Below the pieces are notes generated by a model. It did no database searches. It saw only the letters and a program-made list of their open reading frames with translations, and was not told the DNA's origin. Made by a program: the position numbers and the translations under genes. Below, piece after piece: positions 1 to 8,084 of a DNA stretch of 32,671 nucleotides. The DNA is taken from positions 1-32,671 of the forward strand of contig CAMJFC010000033.1 of the NCBI GenBank assembly GCA_946404865.1, written 5' to 3'. Source of the stretch: an uncultured Prevotellaceae bacterium. Its GTDB lineage: Bacteria > Bacteroidota > Bacteroidia > Bacteroidales > Bacteroidaceae. Position 1 is the first letter of the stretch, and every line of letters starts with the position of its first letter.

Positions 1-119
1 CTTACCACAGTCACATTCTGACGAAGAAGACAAAGAAACAAAAACGTAATCTGGTGCACCAGACTCTCGTTGATCAGTCTAACCTGAAGCAAGTGCGTGA
101 TTTGCTCCGCCTTCGTTAA
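1..119 (+). CDS. rpmI: 50S ribosomal protein L35, 3' end (partial)
   Basis: The reading frame open from base 3 to the TAA at 117-119 encodes the last 38 residues of ribosomal protein L35. The piece contains the family's HSHILTKKTKK segment and the basic tail ending in VRDLLRLR. The start lies before the window. L35 is a small basic protein of the large ribosomal subunit and is normally encoded directly before L20, as here, with a 31-nt gap to rplT. Co-transcription with rplT (and usually infC upstream) is the known family arrangement. Nothing looks broken; it is cut only by the window edge. Confidence 0.93.
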   Translation, partial: YHSHILTKKTKKQKRNLVHQTLVDQSNLKQVRDLLRLR

Positions 120-150
120 TTCAAAGTCAAACATTTAAAGGAAGAAAATT

Positions 151-495
151 ATGCCAAGATCAGTCAATCACGTTGCTTCAAGAGCAAAGAGAAAGAGAAT
201 TTTGAAACTCACCCGCGGTTACTTTGGTGCCCGCAAGAATGTTTGGACCGTAGCGAAGAACACATGGGAGAAAGGTCAGACCTACGCTTACCGTGACCGT
301 CGTAATAAGAAACGCACCTTCCGCGCACTGTGGATTCAGCGTATCAACGCTGCCGCACGCCTTGAAGGACTGAGCTATTCACAGCTCATGGGCAAACTGC
401 ACAAGGCCGGTATCGAAATCAACCGCAAAGTGCTTGCCGACCTCGCTATGAACAATGCCGAGGCTTTCAAAGCTATCGTTGACAAAGTGAAGTAA
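151..495 (+). CDS. rplT: 50S ribosomal protein L20
   Basis: The product is a 114-residue basic protein with the L20 hallmark start [15 protein letters not shown] and the conserved stretches [10 protein letters not shown] and [15 protein letters not shown]20 binds 23S rRNA early in assembly of the large subunit, and in several bacteria it also represses its own operon. The length is normal for the family. The start at 151 follows an AAGGAAG Shine-Dalgarno-like stretch at about 138-144, one of the few clear ones in the window. It lies 31 nt after rpmI, and a strong terminator follows within 25 nt of the stop, so rplT is the last gene of the operon. Confidence 0.98.
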   Translation: MPRSVNHVASRAKRKRILKLTRGYFGARKNVWTVAKNTWEKGQTYAYRDRRNKKRTFRALWIQRINAAARLEGLSYSQLMGKLHKAGIEINRKVLADLAMNNAEAFKAIVDKVK

Positions 496-515
496 AACAC
501 TTTTCATACCGTTTA

Positions 516-553
516 AACGCCGTCGCTTTTCATTTGCGACGGCGTTTTTTTCT
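516..553 (+). terminator. Intrinsic terminator after rplT
   Basis: A perfect 11-bp stem (516-526 with 536-546, AACGCCGTCGC with its complement) closes a 9-nt loop and runs into a T tract. It lies 20 nt after the rplT stop and closes the rpmI-rplT operon. Confidence 0.93.
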
Positions 554-598
554 TATTCTTTATTTGGATGATTATTTGTTATTTTTTTTGCTCTTTTT

Positions 599-629
599 TT
601 TGCTGCCTCGAACATTATCAGTATTTTTG
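599..629 (+). promoter_or_regulatory. Bacteroidetes-type promoter for the gene at 668
   Basis: A TTTG at 599-602 and TATTTTTG at 622-629 match the Bacteroidetes -33 (TTTG) and -7 (TAnnTTTG) elements with 19 nt between them. The predicted transcript starts about 30 nt before the ATG at 668. Confidence 0.7.
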
Positions 630-667
630 CAGCACGTTATAGAATACAACCAACAGAAAATAACAAC

Positions 668-1117
668 ATGATGAGACGTTTTCTTTTTACCTTATTATTA
701 TGTGCGCCTATGGCCGCCATGGCACAGTTGGGCGATGGACACGTCGATGCCGGCAGCTATTCGTTTAACAAAGCTGACGAGTATTATCGCAAAGAGAAAC
801 AAATAGAAGGGAAGAACACCTTTTTTGAAGAGAAGCAATATGACCGGCTGATACAGGAAGGCAACGATTTCATGAGGCACAACCAGTACAGACAAGCCAA
901 AGCGTCGTACGGTGATGCCCGTGCTTTGCTGGTCAATAACATTCAGTTTCCCGACAGCAAAAGAATAGAGAGACTTGACAAGCAAATCTCTCTCTGTGAT
1001 CAGCAGATAGCCAAAGGACTGGATGCCGATGATGCCAAGAAACAAGCGAAAGCGGCACGCAAGGCGGCCAAACAACAAGCGAAAGCGGCTAAAAGAGCAA
1101 AGCGCAAAGCCAGATAA
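668..1117 (+). CDS. Exported lysine/alanine-rich hypothetical protein
   Basis: This 149-residue protein is not assigned to a named family. It begins with a clear Sec signal peptide (MMRRFLFTLLLCAPMAAMA, predicted cleavage before Gln20). The central part, around residues 65-110, has helical text with a TPR-like feel (NQYRQAKASYGDARALL). The last 27 residues are almost only Lys, Arg, Ala and Gln, forming a highly basic helix. A periplasmic protein with a basic tail might contact peptidoglycan, LPS or nucleic acid, but that is inference. The start could be Met668 or Met671. It has its own promoter at 599-629 and converges on tex; a large dyad lies between the two stops. Confidence is high that it is a gene and low on function. 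Confidence 0.8.
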   Translation: MMRRFLFTLLLCAPMAAMAQLGDGHVDAGSYSFNKADEYYRKEKQIEGKNTFFEEKQYDRLIQEGNDFMRHNQYRQAKASYGDARALLVNNIQFPDSKRIERLDKQISLCDQQIAKGLDADDAKKQAKAARKAAKQQAKAAKRAKRKAR

Positions 1118-1156
1118 GCATGATACGATAAGCTGACCTTTAACTCGGCTTGCAAA

Positions 1157-1199
1157 ACCCCGTGGCTATCTACGCCCTCCCCTCGGGGAGGGACGGGGT
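1157..1199. repeat. Two-tier GC-rich dyad between convergent genes
   Basis: Outer arms ACCCCGT (1157-1163) and ACGGGGT (1193-1199) flank perfect inner arms CCCTCCCC (1175-1182) and GGGGAGGG (1185-1192) around a TC loop. It lies between the stops of the 668 gene and tex and could act as a bidirectional terminator. On the minus strand an A/T-rich tract lies between the tex stop and the dyad rather than after it, so it is not a textbook terminator for tex. GC-rich palindromes of this look are also typical of dispersed REP-like elements. Confidence 0.6.
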
Positions 1200-1214
1200 G
1201 GGGGGCTATTGGGG

Positions 1215-3353
1215 CTATTTTTGTTTAACCCCCTTCATGGTCAGTGCGATGCGGTTGCGGCGATGGTCGATTTCTTTCACCCTGACCATCACGTGTTGGT
1301 GCAGTTTCACCACGTCGTTGGGGTCTTTCACATAGCGGTCGGCCAGTTGTGAGATATGTACCAGTCCGTCTTGATGCACTCCGATATCAACGAAGGCACC
1401 GAAATTGGTGATGTTGGTCACGATGCCGGGCAGCACCATCCCTTCTTCTAAATCATCCACATCCTTCACATTCGGGTCGAATTCAAACACCTCGATTTGT
1501 TCGCGCGGGTCGCGTCCGGGTTTCTCCAATTCTTTCATGATGTCCGTCAGGGTGGGCAGTCCCACGGTGTCGGTCACATACTTCCTGATGTCGATGGCGG
1601 CGCGTTTTTCTTTGTCGGCAATCAGTTCGGCCACTGTGCAGCCGCTGTCTTTGGCCATCTGTTCCACAATGTGGTAACTCTCGGGGTGTACCGCGCTGTT
1701 GTCCAACGGGTTCTTGGCTCCGGGAATGCGGAGGAATCCGGCGCACTGCTCATAGGCCGACGGTCCCAGACGTGGCACTTTCTTCAGTTGCGCACGGGAG
1801 GTGAACGCGCCGTTGTCGCGCCGGTAGTCCACGATATTCTTGGCCAGTGCCGGTCCCAGACCGCTCACGTAGGTGAGCAGATGTTGCGAGGCGGTGTTCA
1901 GGTTCACACCCACCGAGTTGACGCAACTCTCCACGGTCAGGTCGAGACTCTTTTTCAGTTTGCTTTGGTCCACATCGTGTTGGTATTGCCCCACGCCGAT
2001 GCTCTTCGGGTCAATCTTCACCAACTCGGCCAGCGGGTCCATCAGCCGGCGGCCGATGCTCACCGCACCGCGCACCGTCACATCCTGGTCGGGAAACTCG
2101 TCGCGGGCTGTCTTCGATGCACTGTAGATGCTGGCGCCGTCCTCGCTCACCACGAAGGTCTGCACCGGATGGTCGAAATTGAGGTCACGGATGAAATCGC
2201 CTGTCTCGCGGCTCGCGGTGCCGTTGCCGATGGCGATGGCCTCGATTTGATAGTCTTTCACCAACTGTTCCACATGTACAGTGGCTTGCATACGGTGCGA
2301 CACGGGAGGGTGGGGGAAGATGGCTTCGTGGTGCAACAGGTTGCCTTGGGCGTCAAGGCATACCACCTTGCATCCCGTGCGAAAGCCAGGGTCGATGCCC
2401 ATCACGCGTTTCTGCCCCAAAGGGGCGGCCAAAAGGAGTTGCCGCAGATTCTCGGTGAACACCACGATGGCTTCATCGTCGGCCTTGCCTTTGCTCTCGG
2501 CGGTGAACTCCGTTTCTATCTGGGGTTTGAGCAGTCGTTTGTAACCGTCCTCAACGGCCTCGCCCACCAGTCGGGCGCAGGGTCCGAAACCACGCATGTA
2601 TTGCCGTTGCAGACGGTCGATGCAATGCTCGTCGTCGGCACTGATGCTCACCCGCAGAATACCCTCGTTCTCGCCGCGACGCATGGCCAGCAGACGGTGC
2701 GACGAACAGCGGCGCAGTGGTTCGGAGAAGTCGAAGTAGTCGGAGAACTTGGCGGCCTCGTCTGTGTCTTTCTTGGCCTTCACCACTCTCGATGTGATGA
2801 CGGCTTCGCGGCGGAACTCGCTGCGGATGGTGTTGCGCGAACGCTCATCCTCGCTCACCATCTCGGCGATGATGTCCTGGGCTCCGCGGAGGGCGGCTTC
2901 TGCATCGGTCACGTCGCCCGTCACAAACCGCTTGGCGGCTTGCTCGGGGTTTTGTTCGCGTTGCAATAATAATAAGGTGGCGAGGGGTTCCAACCCTTGT
3001 TCGCGGGCTATCTGTGCGCGTGTGCGCCGTTTGGGGCGGTAGGGCAGGTAGATGTCTTCCAATTCGGTGGCATTCCAACAGTCGTTGATGCGCTTTTCCA
3101 GTTCGGGAGTCATCTTTTCCAGTTCGGTGATGGTCTTGATGATGGTCTCTTTGCGTTTCTGCAGTTCTTTCAGCCGGTCGTTCCACTCGCTGATGGCGGC
3201 TATCTGCACCTCGTTCAGCCCGCCTGTACGTTCCTTGCGGTAGCGGGCGATGAAGGGGATGGTGCAACCTAAGTCGAGCAGTGCCAGCGTGTTCTCTACG
3301 CCCTGCTGAGGCAGGTTCAACTCTTTGGCTATGATTTGTGTGAATGTGTTCAT
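1215..3353 (-). CDS. tex: Tex-family RNA-binding transcription accessory protein
   Basis: This 712-residue protein has the full Tex architecture. An N-terminal helical region (PFIARYRKERTGGLNE near residues 34-50) is followed by the YqgF/RNase H-like domain (VMGIDPGFRTGCKVV near 320). Next come the helix-hairpin-helix repeats (NTASQHLLTYVSGLGPALAKN near 490, then VPRLGPSAYEQ). A C-terminal S1 RNA-binding domain (GIVTNITNFGAFVDIGVHQDGLVHISQL near 645) completes it. Tex proteins are cytoplasmic nucleic-acid-binding factors linked to transcription and RNA metabolism; the exact reaction is unsettled. The length is slightly shorter than many homologues but no domain is missing. It is transcribed alone, with a -7 box at 3388-3395 about 35 nt before its ATG. 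Confidence 0.96.
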   Translation of the reverse strand: MNTFTQIIAKELNLPQQGVENTLALLDLGCTIPFIARYRKERTGGLNEVQIAAISEWNDRLKELQKRKETIIKTITELEKMTPELEKRINDCWNATELEDIYLPYRPKRRTRAQIAREQGLEPLATLLLLQREQNPEQAAKRFVTGDVTDAEAALRGAQDIIAEMVSEDERSRNTIRSEFRREAVITSRVVKAKKDTDEAAKFSDYFDFSEPLRRCSSHRLLAMRRGENEGILRVSISADDEHCIDRLQRQYMRGFGPCARLVGEAVEDGYKRLLKPQIETEFTAESKGKADDEAIVVFTENLRQLLLAAPLGQKRVMGIDPGFRTGCKVVCLDAQGNLLHHEAIFPHPPVSHRMQATVHVEQLVKDYQIEAIAIGNGTASRETGDFIRDLNFDHPVQTFVVSEDGASIYSASKTARDEFPDQDVTVRGAVSIGRRLMDPLAELVKIDPKSIGVGQYQHDVDQSKLKKSLDLTVESCVNSVGVNLNTASQHLLTYVSGLGPALAKNIVDYRRDNGAFTSRAQLKKVPRLGPSAYEQCAGFLRIPGAKNPLDNSAVHPESYHIVEQMAKDSGCTVAELIADKEKRAAIDIRKYVTDTVGLPTLTDIMKELEKPGRDPREQIEVFEFDPNVKDVDDLEEGMVLPGIVTNITNFGAFVDIGVHQDGLVHISQLADRYVKDPNDVVKLHQHVMVRVKEIDHRRNRIALTMKGVKQK

Positions 3354-3387
3354 GTCAGATAGGATTGCTAAAGTTTAAAAGTTGATA

Positions 3388-3395
3388 CAAAGGTA
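3388..3395 (-). promoter_or_regulatory. -7 box of the tex promoter
   Basis: On the minus strand this reads TACCTTTG, a perfect TAnnTTTG -7 element, 35 nt before the tex ATG. I see no convincing TTTG at -33. The same octamer precedes three plus-strand genes in this window. Confidence 0.7.
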
Positions 3396-3488
3396 GTGTT
3401 TTTTTTCTCATTTCTCTATCTTTTTTCATGAAATCTTTTTGCGCATTTCAGAAACTCATTTGTCTATGGCAGCGAGCAACCGATAAGC

Positions 3489-3716
3489 ATGAAGAGAGAG
3501 GGAGGGCAGTGGCGTGTGCTCTTCAACAACGCCGAAACTCAGGCCACAGTGATGGTTTACGACCAACAGGGACGTGTCTGCCAGTCGCGGCACCTCGACA
3601 ATCTGTCGCGCGGCCAGGAGGTGTTGCTTGACATGCAACGGCTGCCTAAGGGCATCTATACCGTCAGCATCAGCACTGCGAAGAGCCGCATCGCTCGCAA
3701 ACTGGTCATCCAATAA
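3489..3716 (+). pseudogene. T9SS C-terminal sorting-domain fragment (small gene or remnant)
   Basis: Seventy-five codons encode the pattern of a type IX secretion C-terminal sorting domain: ATVMVYDQQGRV, then an LSRGQEVLLDMQRLPKGIYTVSIS block, then ARKLVIQ at the end. In this family the domain sits at the C terminus of large secreted proteins and directs them through the Por/T9SS outer-membrane machinery. Here there is no signal peptide and no cargo domain. The frame is open only back to about 3432, and no ribosome-binding site or -7 box is visible. The neighbouring frame from 3428 starts MKSFCAFQKLICLW, which could be the beginning of a disrupted leader, but this is weak. I read it as the decayed 3' end of a secreted-protein gene, although a short expressed peptide cannot be excluded. 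Confidence 0.55.
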
Positions 3717-3775
3717 GCTGGAGAAGGATGGCCCTGCCTGACTTTGCTTATTTTGCTTTTTGTTGATACTTTATT

Positions 3776-3814
3776 GCTTTCGCCACAAAAAACATCTTTT
3801 TTTGTGGCGAAAGC
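3776..3814. repeat. Perfect 17-bp inverted repeat
   Basis: Arms 3776-3792 and 3798-3814 are perfectly complementary over 17 bp around a CATCT loop. The base of the stem is GC-containing (GCTTTCGCCAC) and the loop end is six A-T pairs. There is no T tract after the outer base, so it is not a standard terminator. It sits 25 nt before the -7 box of the CotH gene, overlapping the expected upstream region of that promoter. Confidence 0.8.
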
Positions 3815-3838
3815 GCGTTTTATTCTGTAAAATAATCA

Positions 3839-3846
3839 TACCTTTG
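3839..3846 (+). promoter_or_regulatory. -7 box for the CotH-dockerin gene
   Basis: TACCTTTG, a perfect -7 match, about 92 nt before the ATG at 3938. No clear TTTG is present at -33, which may mean that an activator is needed. The box is bracketed by the inverted repeats at 3776-3814 and 3847-3876. Confidence 0.7.
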
Positions 3847-3876
3847 CAAACGTTTACGTAACAACGTGGACGTTTG
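3847..3876 (+). promoter_or_regulatory. Dyad at the predicted transcription start
   Basis: Positions 3847-3859 and 3864-3876 form a 13-bp dyad around AACA, with two adjacent T/G pairs that would be G-U wobbles in RNA. It begins at the base after the -7 box, so it covers the expected start site. It could be an operator for a dimeric regulator or, less likely, a 5' RNA hairpin. Confidence 0.5.
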
Positions 3877-3937
3877 TGCCGTTTGTTATGGCGCATCCGC
3901 CTCAACCATAAAACTATCTTTAAACGATTATTTTGAA

Positions 3938-6900
3938 ATGAAAACAAACTGCTGTTGCCCAAAGAAATGGGTAGTTCTGCTTTTTACCATGCTGTCGGCG
4001 TTTCTCAGTGTGTCGGCTGATGATTTGACCATTGATGCTAATGCATGGAGTATCAACGGACAAGTAGGTGTCACCTACGATGCGACTATCACCAATCGCA
4101 CCTATGCCGCAGGACAATGGGACATCATCTGCCTGCCATTCGATGCTTCTGGCGCTGTCTTGGATGGCGCTTTTGGCGAAGGTAACTACACCATTCAAGC
4201 ATTCGATGCGCTCGATGGGGCGAAGTTCCAATTTAAACTAATGGAAACACCCTCGTTGTCTGCAGGTTATGCTTATTTCATTAAAGTGAATAATGAGGTG
4301 GTCAACCCCAAGTTCACGGGGGTGGAACTTCTGATGAACAGCGAGACCACCATTCATCAGGGCACAGAGTCTGTCTATTTCTCCGGCAACTTTTTTTCAA
4401 AAGCCGGATGGGATTTAATCAATAATTACCACGCTTTCAAATGGCATAATGGTTCATTGGTGAAGATGTACTATGCGGGCGATGGTCAAGTGGCGCAAGC
4501 TGATATCGTCGGGTGCAATGGATTCTTCGCCACCGATGGCAACACCAATGTCACCATCTCGCTTGAAGGCTCATCCGGCAGTGGCGAAGGTGGCGGCGGC
4601 ACAGGAGAGACGATGGCTGAGAAGATTTCCAACCGTCAGCAGTTGTCGAACGTGCCGACCATGTATATCGACATCCCCGAGGTGACCAACCTGGATGCGC
4701 AGCTCTATAAAGACCGTAGCACGGGTGAAGCGCCCTATTATCACGCTACCATCAAGGTCATAGCCACCGACGATGCCAGCAGTCCTCACTATTGTGAGTC
4801 GTTTGAGGAACTTGACCCGCTCGACATGGAAATCAAAGTGCGCGGCAACTCCACCGCCGACCCCTCGAAACGGGCATACAGACTGAAATTCGCCAAAAAA
4901 TCGGAATCGTCTGATGGCAAGGCCCACAAACACGACCTCTTGGGACGCGGCTACACCAAACGTAACTGGGTGCTGTTGGCCAACGCTTTCGACAACTCGC
5001 TCATCCGAAATGCCCTTACTTCAGAACTCAGCACCATGATGGGTATGCCTTTCACACCTGGTTATAAGTTCATCGACCTTGTCATCAACGGCGAATACCG
5101 GGGATGCTATCAAGTGTCTGACCATTGTGAGGTGGACGGCGACCGCATCAATGTGGATGAAGACACGGGCTGGTATATCGAATTCCAAGGCCGTGGCGAC
5201 ATGCTCGACCGTCCGGTATGCTTCGAAAGTCCGTTCCCCGTCAATGTGAAGAACCCCGAGCCCGCCTCTGAGGTGGAGGCTGATGCCACGGCGCTCGCTG
5301 CTTTTTTGCAACCGTTCCAAGACTGGTTGGGAGGTCCGTGGAAACATTCGTTCGAGGACAGTGGCTTTACTGACCCCGTCACGGGCTGGCGCTCCACCAA
5401 CGACGAGGACGTGTGGCTGAAATTCCTGCTCATCACCGAAATCACAGCCGACTACGACGGACTGATGTCGGTGAAGGCGTGCCGCGAAGCCGACGGCAAA
5501 CTGATGCCCGCCTGCGTTTGGGACAAAGACCTGGCCTATGGCAATATCAGTTGCTCGCGCGACGATGCGTTGTCGGTTGATGTGCCGAACGGAACCATCC
5601 CTCGTTTATATGTGCTGAAGATGTACCAAGACCCTGCCTTCATCAAACGCATGAAGGAGACCTTTGACCAGATGGTGGCCGACGGACTTTATGAGACGCT
5701 TTGCGAGAAGGTGGACATGTTGGCCGGACTCGTGGCCGAGACACGCCAGCTCAACTACGACCGATGGGGCGTCACACCTCCCACTGGCAGTATGGAGGTG
5801 TATTTCGAATGGCAAGACTATGCCCCCTACGTGCAGCAATTGAAAGACTGGCTAAGCACCCGCATTAACACCATGCAGCAGTTGCTTACCGAGAAATACG
5901 AGGAGGTGTATGCGCCTGTGGATTACACATATGATGTGACATCGGGTGAGTTGGGCGCAAAAGACCAACTGATGAACGTGACTATGGTGAACCGCTCTTT
6001 CATGGCGAATGCGTGGAACGCCATCTCACTCCCGTTCTATGTCAATGAGAATCAACTGAAAGACGTCTTTGGCGAACAGGTTGACCTGAGAGAGTTCACC
6101 GATGTGTCGGCCGACGGCAACACTATGATTTTCCTCGCTCCTGAGGAGATGGCCATCAAGGCTGGTTATCCCTATCTCATCAAACCCTCTAAGGAGGTCG
6201 ATGCCTCGCCCCTCTTTGAGGAAGTCATCATTTCTGCATCAACGGGATGGATGAACAACAGTTTTGTCAACGGTGTGTCGGTCAGCCATGGCAATTATAC
6301 TTTTAAGGGCCATCTCCTGAAGAATAACATGCCTGTCAATGGGGCCACCTTCCTGGTTGGTACTGATGGCACTACGCTGACTGAGCCCCAAAAGCAGAAT
6401 ACTTGGGACACCAACGCCTCTGTCAATGGATCCATCGCTTACATCACGGTGGAAAACGGTGCGCAACAACCTGCCATCAGTTTCGTGGAAATCAGCGATG
6501 AACCGCGTGTCCAACTCACCGATGTGCCCACCATCTATATCGATACGCAAGACGGGGTGGAGATTCAACCCTCATCGGGCGACTACGTGAAGGCGGCTAT
6601 TCAAGTGGTGGACGGCAACGGCACGCTCACAGAGTTCACCGACCTCAACGACATGGAAATACGGGGTAAGGGCTCTTGGGATAAAGACAAAAAATCATAC
6701 CGTTTGAAGTTCGCCAAGAAAAAGAATTCGTCCGACGGACTGGAACATAAATACGACCTCACGGGTGCTGGTTACGTGAAGCGCAACTGGGTGCTGCTGG
6801 CCAATGCCGGCGATGAGTCGTTGCTGCGCAATGCACTGACCAAAACCTTGGGTGATGGTCTTGATATGCCTTTCACACCGGGTTATTGCTTCGTGGATGT

Positions 6901-7921
6901 GGTGCTCAACGGCCAATATATCGGTTCTTATCTCGCCACTGATTTCATCGAGGCCGATGCTGCGCGCGTCTTTGCCGCCGATGAGAAGACCGATTGGCTG
7001 CTTGAAATGACCGATGCCGATGCTGTGGACCCGACGGACCTCTATGTTGAGGGCAGCAACGAGAGACCCTATGTCACCATCAAGAACCCCGACTCGGACA
7101 ATTACACCGATGAGCAGAAAGCAGAGTTACAAAGCAAGGTGCAGACCTTCTTCGATCAACTCTGGGCTGATAACAGCGGACAGTTCTACGACCAGACCTC
7201 GTTGGTCAACTGGTATATCGCAGCGGAGATTTTGGGCGGTTACAAACCCGTCAGCGACTGTTTCGCCTACAAAGCTGATGCCGCTGCTGCGCTTTCTTTC
7301 GGACCGCTGTGGGATAATGAGTCTTCTTACGACAACAAAGACGGCATCGACATGATGTCGCTCATGGATGACAAAGACACTGAAGGGTCTTTCAATGGCA
7401 TGGCTTACCAAATCACCAACGGTGCCTTGGCTGACAAGATTGCCGAACTGTGGCAGCAGGATTGGTTCAAAACGGCTGTCAACGAGCGATGGGATGCGGT
7501 GAAGGCCGACCTGGAAAGCACGCTCGTGAGCAAGGTGGATGACCTCAAGAACAAGGTGGCACAGACCTATACCCTCAACTACGACCCCGAAAAGACCGCT
7601 TGGACCACCAACACTACGCTTGATGAGGCGGCGCAGCAGATTGCGGCTTACATCACAACCCGTTTCGACTACCTCGACGTGAAATTCGACGAATTGGCTC
7701 AGAGTCAGGAGTTCATCCCGGGCGATGTGAATGGCGACGGCAAGGTGAATGTGTCCGACTTCATTGCCACTGGCTCCTACATCCTCGGCCGCACGATTGA
7801 CCCGTTCAATTTCGATGCCGCCGACATCGACGGCGATGGTGCCATCAGGGTGGGCGACTTCATTGCTATCGGAAGCATCATCCTCCGCAGTTCACCGGTC
7901 ACCGAAACCGATGGTGAGTAA
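3938..7921 (+). CDS. Secreted protein: tandem CotH kinase-like modules plus dockerin
   Basis: The product is 1327 residues. I chose ATG 3938 because it gives a signal peptide (MKTNCCCPKKWVVLLFTMLSAFLSVSA); the longer frame begins at a GTG inside the start-site dyad. The order is: beta-rich domain with the Prevotella-type WDIICLPFD motif; glycine-rich linker (about 215-225); CotH module 1 (about 238-640, with NWVLLANAFDNSLIRNALT at 343, VINGEYRGCYQVSDH at 382 and WDKDLAYGN at 526); a second beta-rich domain (WNAISLPFY); CotH module 2 (about 862-1240, with NWVLLANAGDESLLRNALT at 950 and WDNESSYDN at 1122); and a type I dockerin at the end with calcium loops DVNGDGKVNVSD and DIDGDGAIRVGD. CotH proteins are atypical kinases that phosphorylate secreted or spore-coat proteins. 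The halves are clearly an internal duplication. The gene has its own promoter and terminator. Confidence 0.88.
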   Translation: MKTNCCCPKKWVVLLFTMLSAFLSVSADDLTIDANAWSINGQVGVTYDATITNRTYAAGQWDIICLPFDASGAVLDGAFGEGNYTIQAFDALDGAKFQFKLMETPSLSAGYAYFIKVNNEVVNPKFTGVELLMNSETTIHQGTESVYFSGNFFSKAGWDLINNYHAFKWHNGSLVKMYYAGDGQVAQADIVGCNGFFATDGNTNVTISLEGSSGSGEGGGGTGETMAEKISNRQQLSNVPTMYIDIPEVTNLDAQLYKDRSTGEAPYYHATIKVIATDDASSPHYCESFEELDPLDMEIKVRGNSTADPSKRAYRLKFAKKSESSDGKAHKHDLLGRGYTKRNWVLLANAFDNSLIRNALTSELSTMMGMPFTPGYKFIDLVINGEYRGCYQVSDHCEVDGDRINVDEDTGWYIEFQGRGDMLDRPVCFESPFPVNVKNPEPASEVEADATALAAFLQPFQDWLGGPWKHSFEDSGFTDPVTGWRSTNDEDVWLKFLLITEITADYDGLMSVKACREADGKLMPACVWDKDLAYGNISCSRDDALSVDVPNGTIPRLYVLKMYQDPAFIKRMKETFDQMVADGLYETLCEKVDMLAGLVAETRQLNYDRWGVTPPTGSMEVYFEWQDYAPYVQQLKDWLSTRINTMQQLLTEKYEEVYAPVDYTYDVTSGELGAKDQLMNVTMVNRSFMANAWNAISLPFYVNENQLKDVFGEQVDLREFTDVSADGNTMIFLAPEEMAIKAGYPYLIKPSKEVDASPLFEEVIISASTGWMNNSFVNGVSVSHGNYTFKGHLLKNNMPVNGATFLVGTDGTTLTEPQKQNTWDTNASVNGSIAYITVENGAQQPAISFVEISDEPRVQLTDVPTIYIDTQDGVEIQPSSGDYVKAAIQVVDGNGTLTEFTDLNDMEIRGKGSWDKDKKSYRLKFAKKKNSSDGLEHKYDLTGAGYVKRNWVLLANAGDESLLRNALTKTLGDGLDMPFTPGYCFVDVVLNGQYIGSYLATDFIEADAARVFAADEKTDWLLEMTDADAVDPTDLYVEGSNERPYVTIKNPDSDNYTDEQKAELQSKVQTFFDQLWADNSGQFYDQTSLVNWYIAAEILGGYKPVSDCFAYKADAAAALSFGPLWDNESSYDNKDGIDMMSLMDDKDTEGSFNGMAYQITNGALADKIAELWQQDWFKTAVNERWDAVKADLESTLVSKVDDLKNKVAQTYTLNYDPEKTAWTTNTTLDEAAQQIAAYITTRFDYLDVKFDELAQSQEFIPGDVNGDGKVNVSDFIATGSYILGRTIDPFNFDAADIDGDGAIRVGDFIAIGSIILRSSPVTETDGE

Positions 7922-7931
7922 CTGAATTCAT

Positions 7932-7976
7932 TCAACTGAAGTGGAGCAAAGGCGAAACTTCAGTTGATTTTTTTTT
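7932..7976 (+). terminator. Intrinsic terminator after the CotH-dockerin gene
   Basis: A perfect 11-bp stem (7932-7942 with 7957-7967, TCAACTGAAGT) with a 14-nt loop is followed by nine T at 7968-7976. It separates this gene from the next one, which has its own promoter. Confidence 0.9.
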
Positions 7977-8011
7977 GAACCAAATATAATGTGTTATTGC
8001 AAATAATTCTG

Positions 8012-8019
8012 TACCTTTG
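8012..8019 (+). promoter_or_regulatory. -7 box for the gene at 8085
   Basis: TACCTTTG, identical to the -7 octamer of the CotH gene, 65 nt before the ATG. The leader contains a small hairpin, TGACGG at 8035-8040 with CCGTCA at 8050-8055. I see no well-spaced -33 TTTG. Confidence 0.7.
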
Positions 8020-8084
8020 CACCCGATAATCCGCTGACGGAAGATACGCCCGTCACATGCTTGAAAACATAACAACACAAAATA

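Noticed and set aside
1497..2969. Long open frame of 490 codons on the plus strand
   Set aside because: Antisense shadow of tex; no family features, while the minus frame has all Tex domains.
3866..3937. Upstream GTG start for the CotH gene
   Set aside because: It lies in the predicted start-site dyad; ATG 3938 gives a proper signal peptide.
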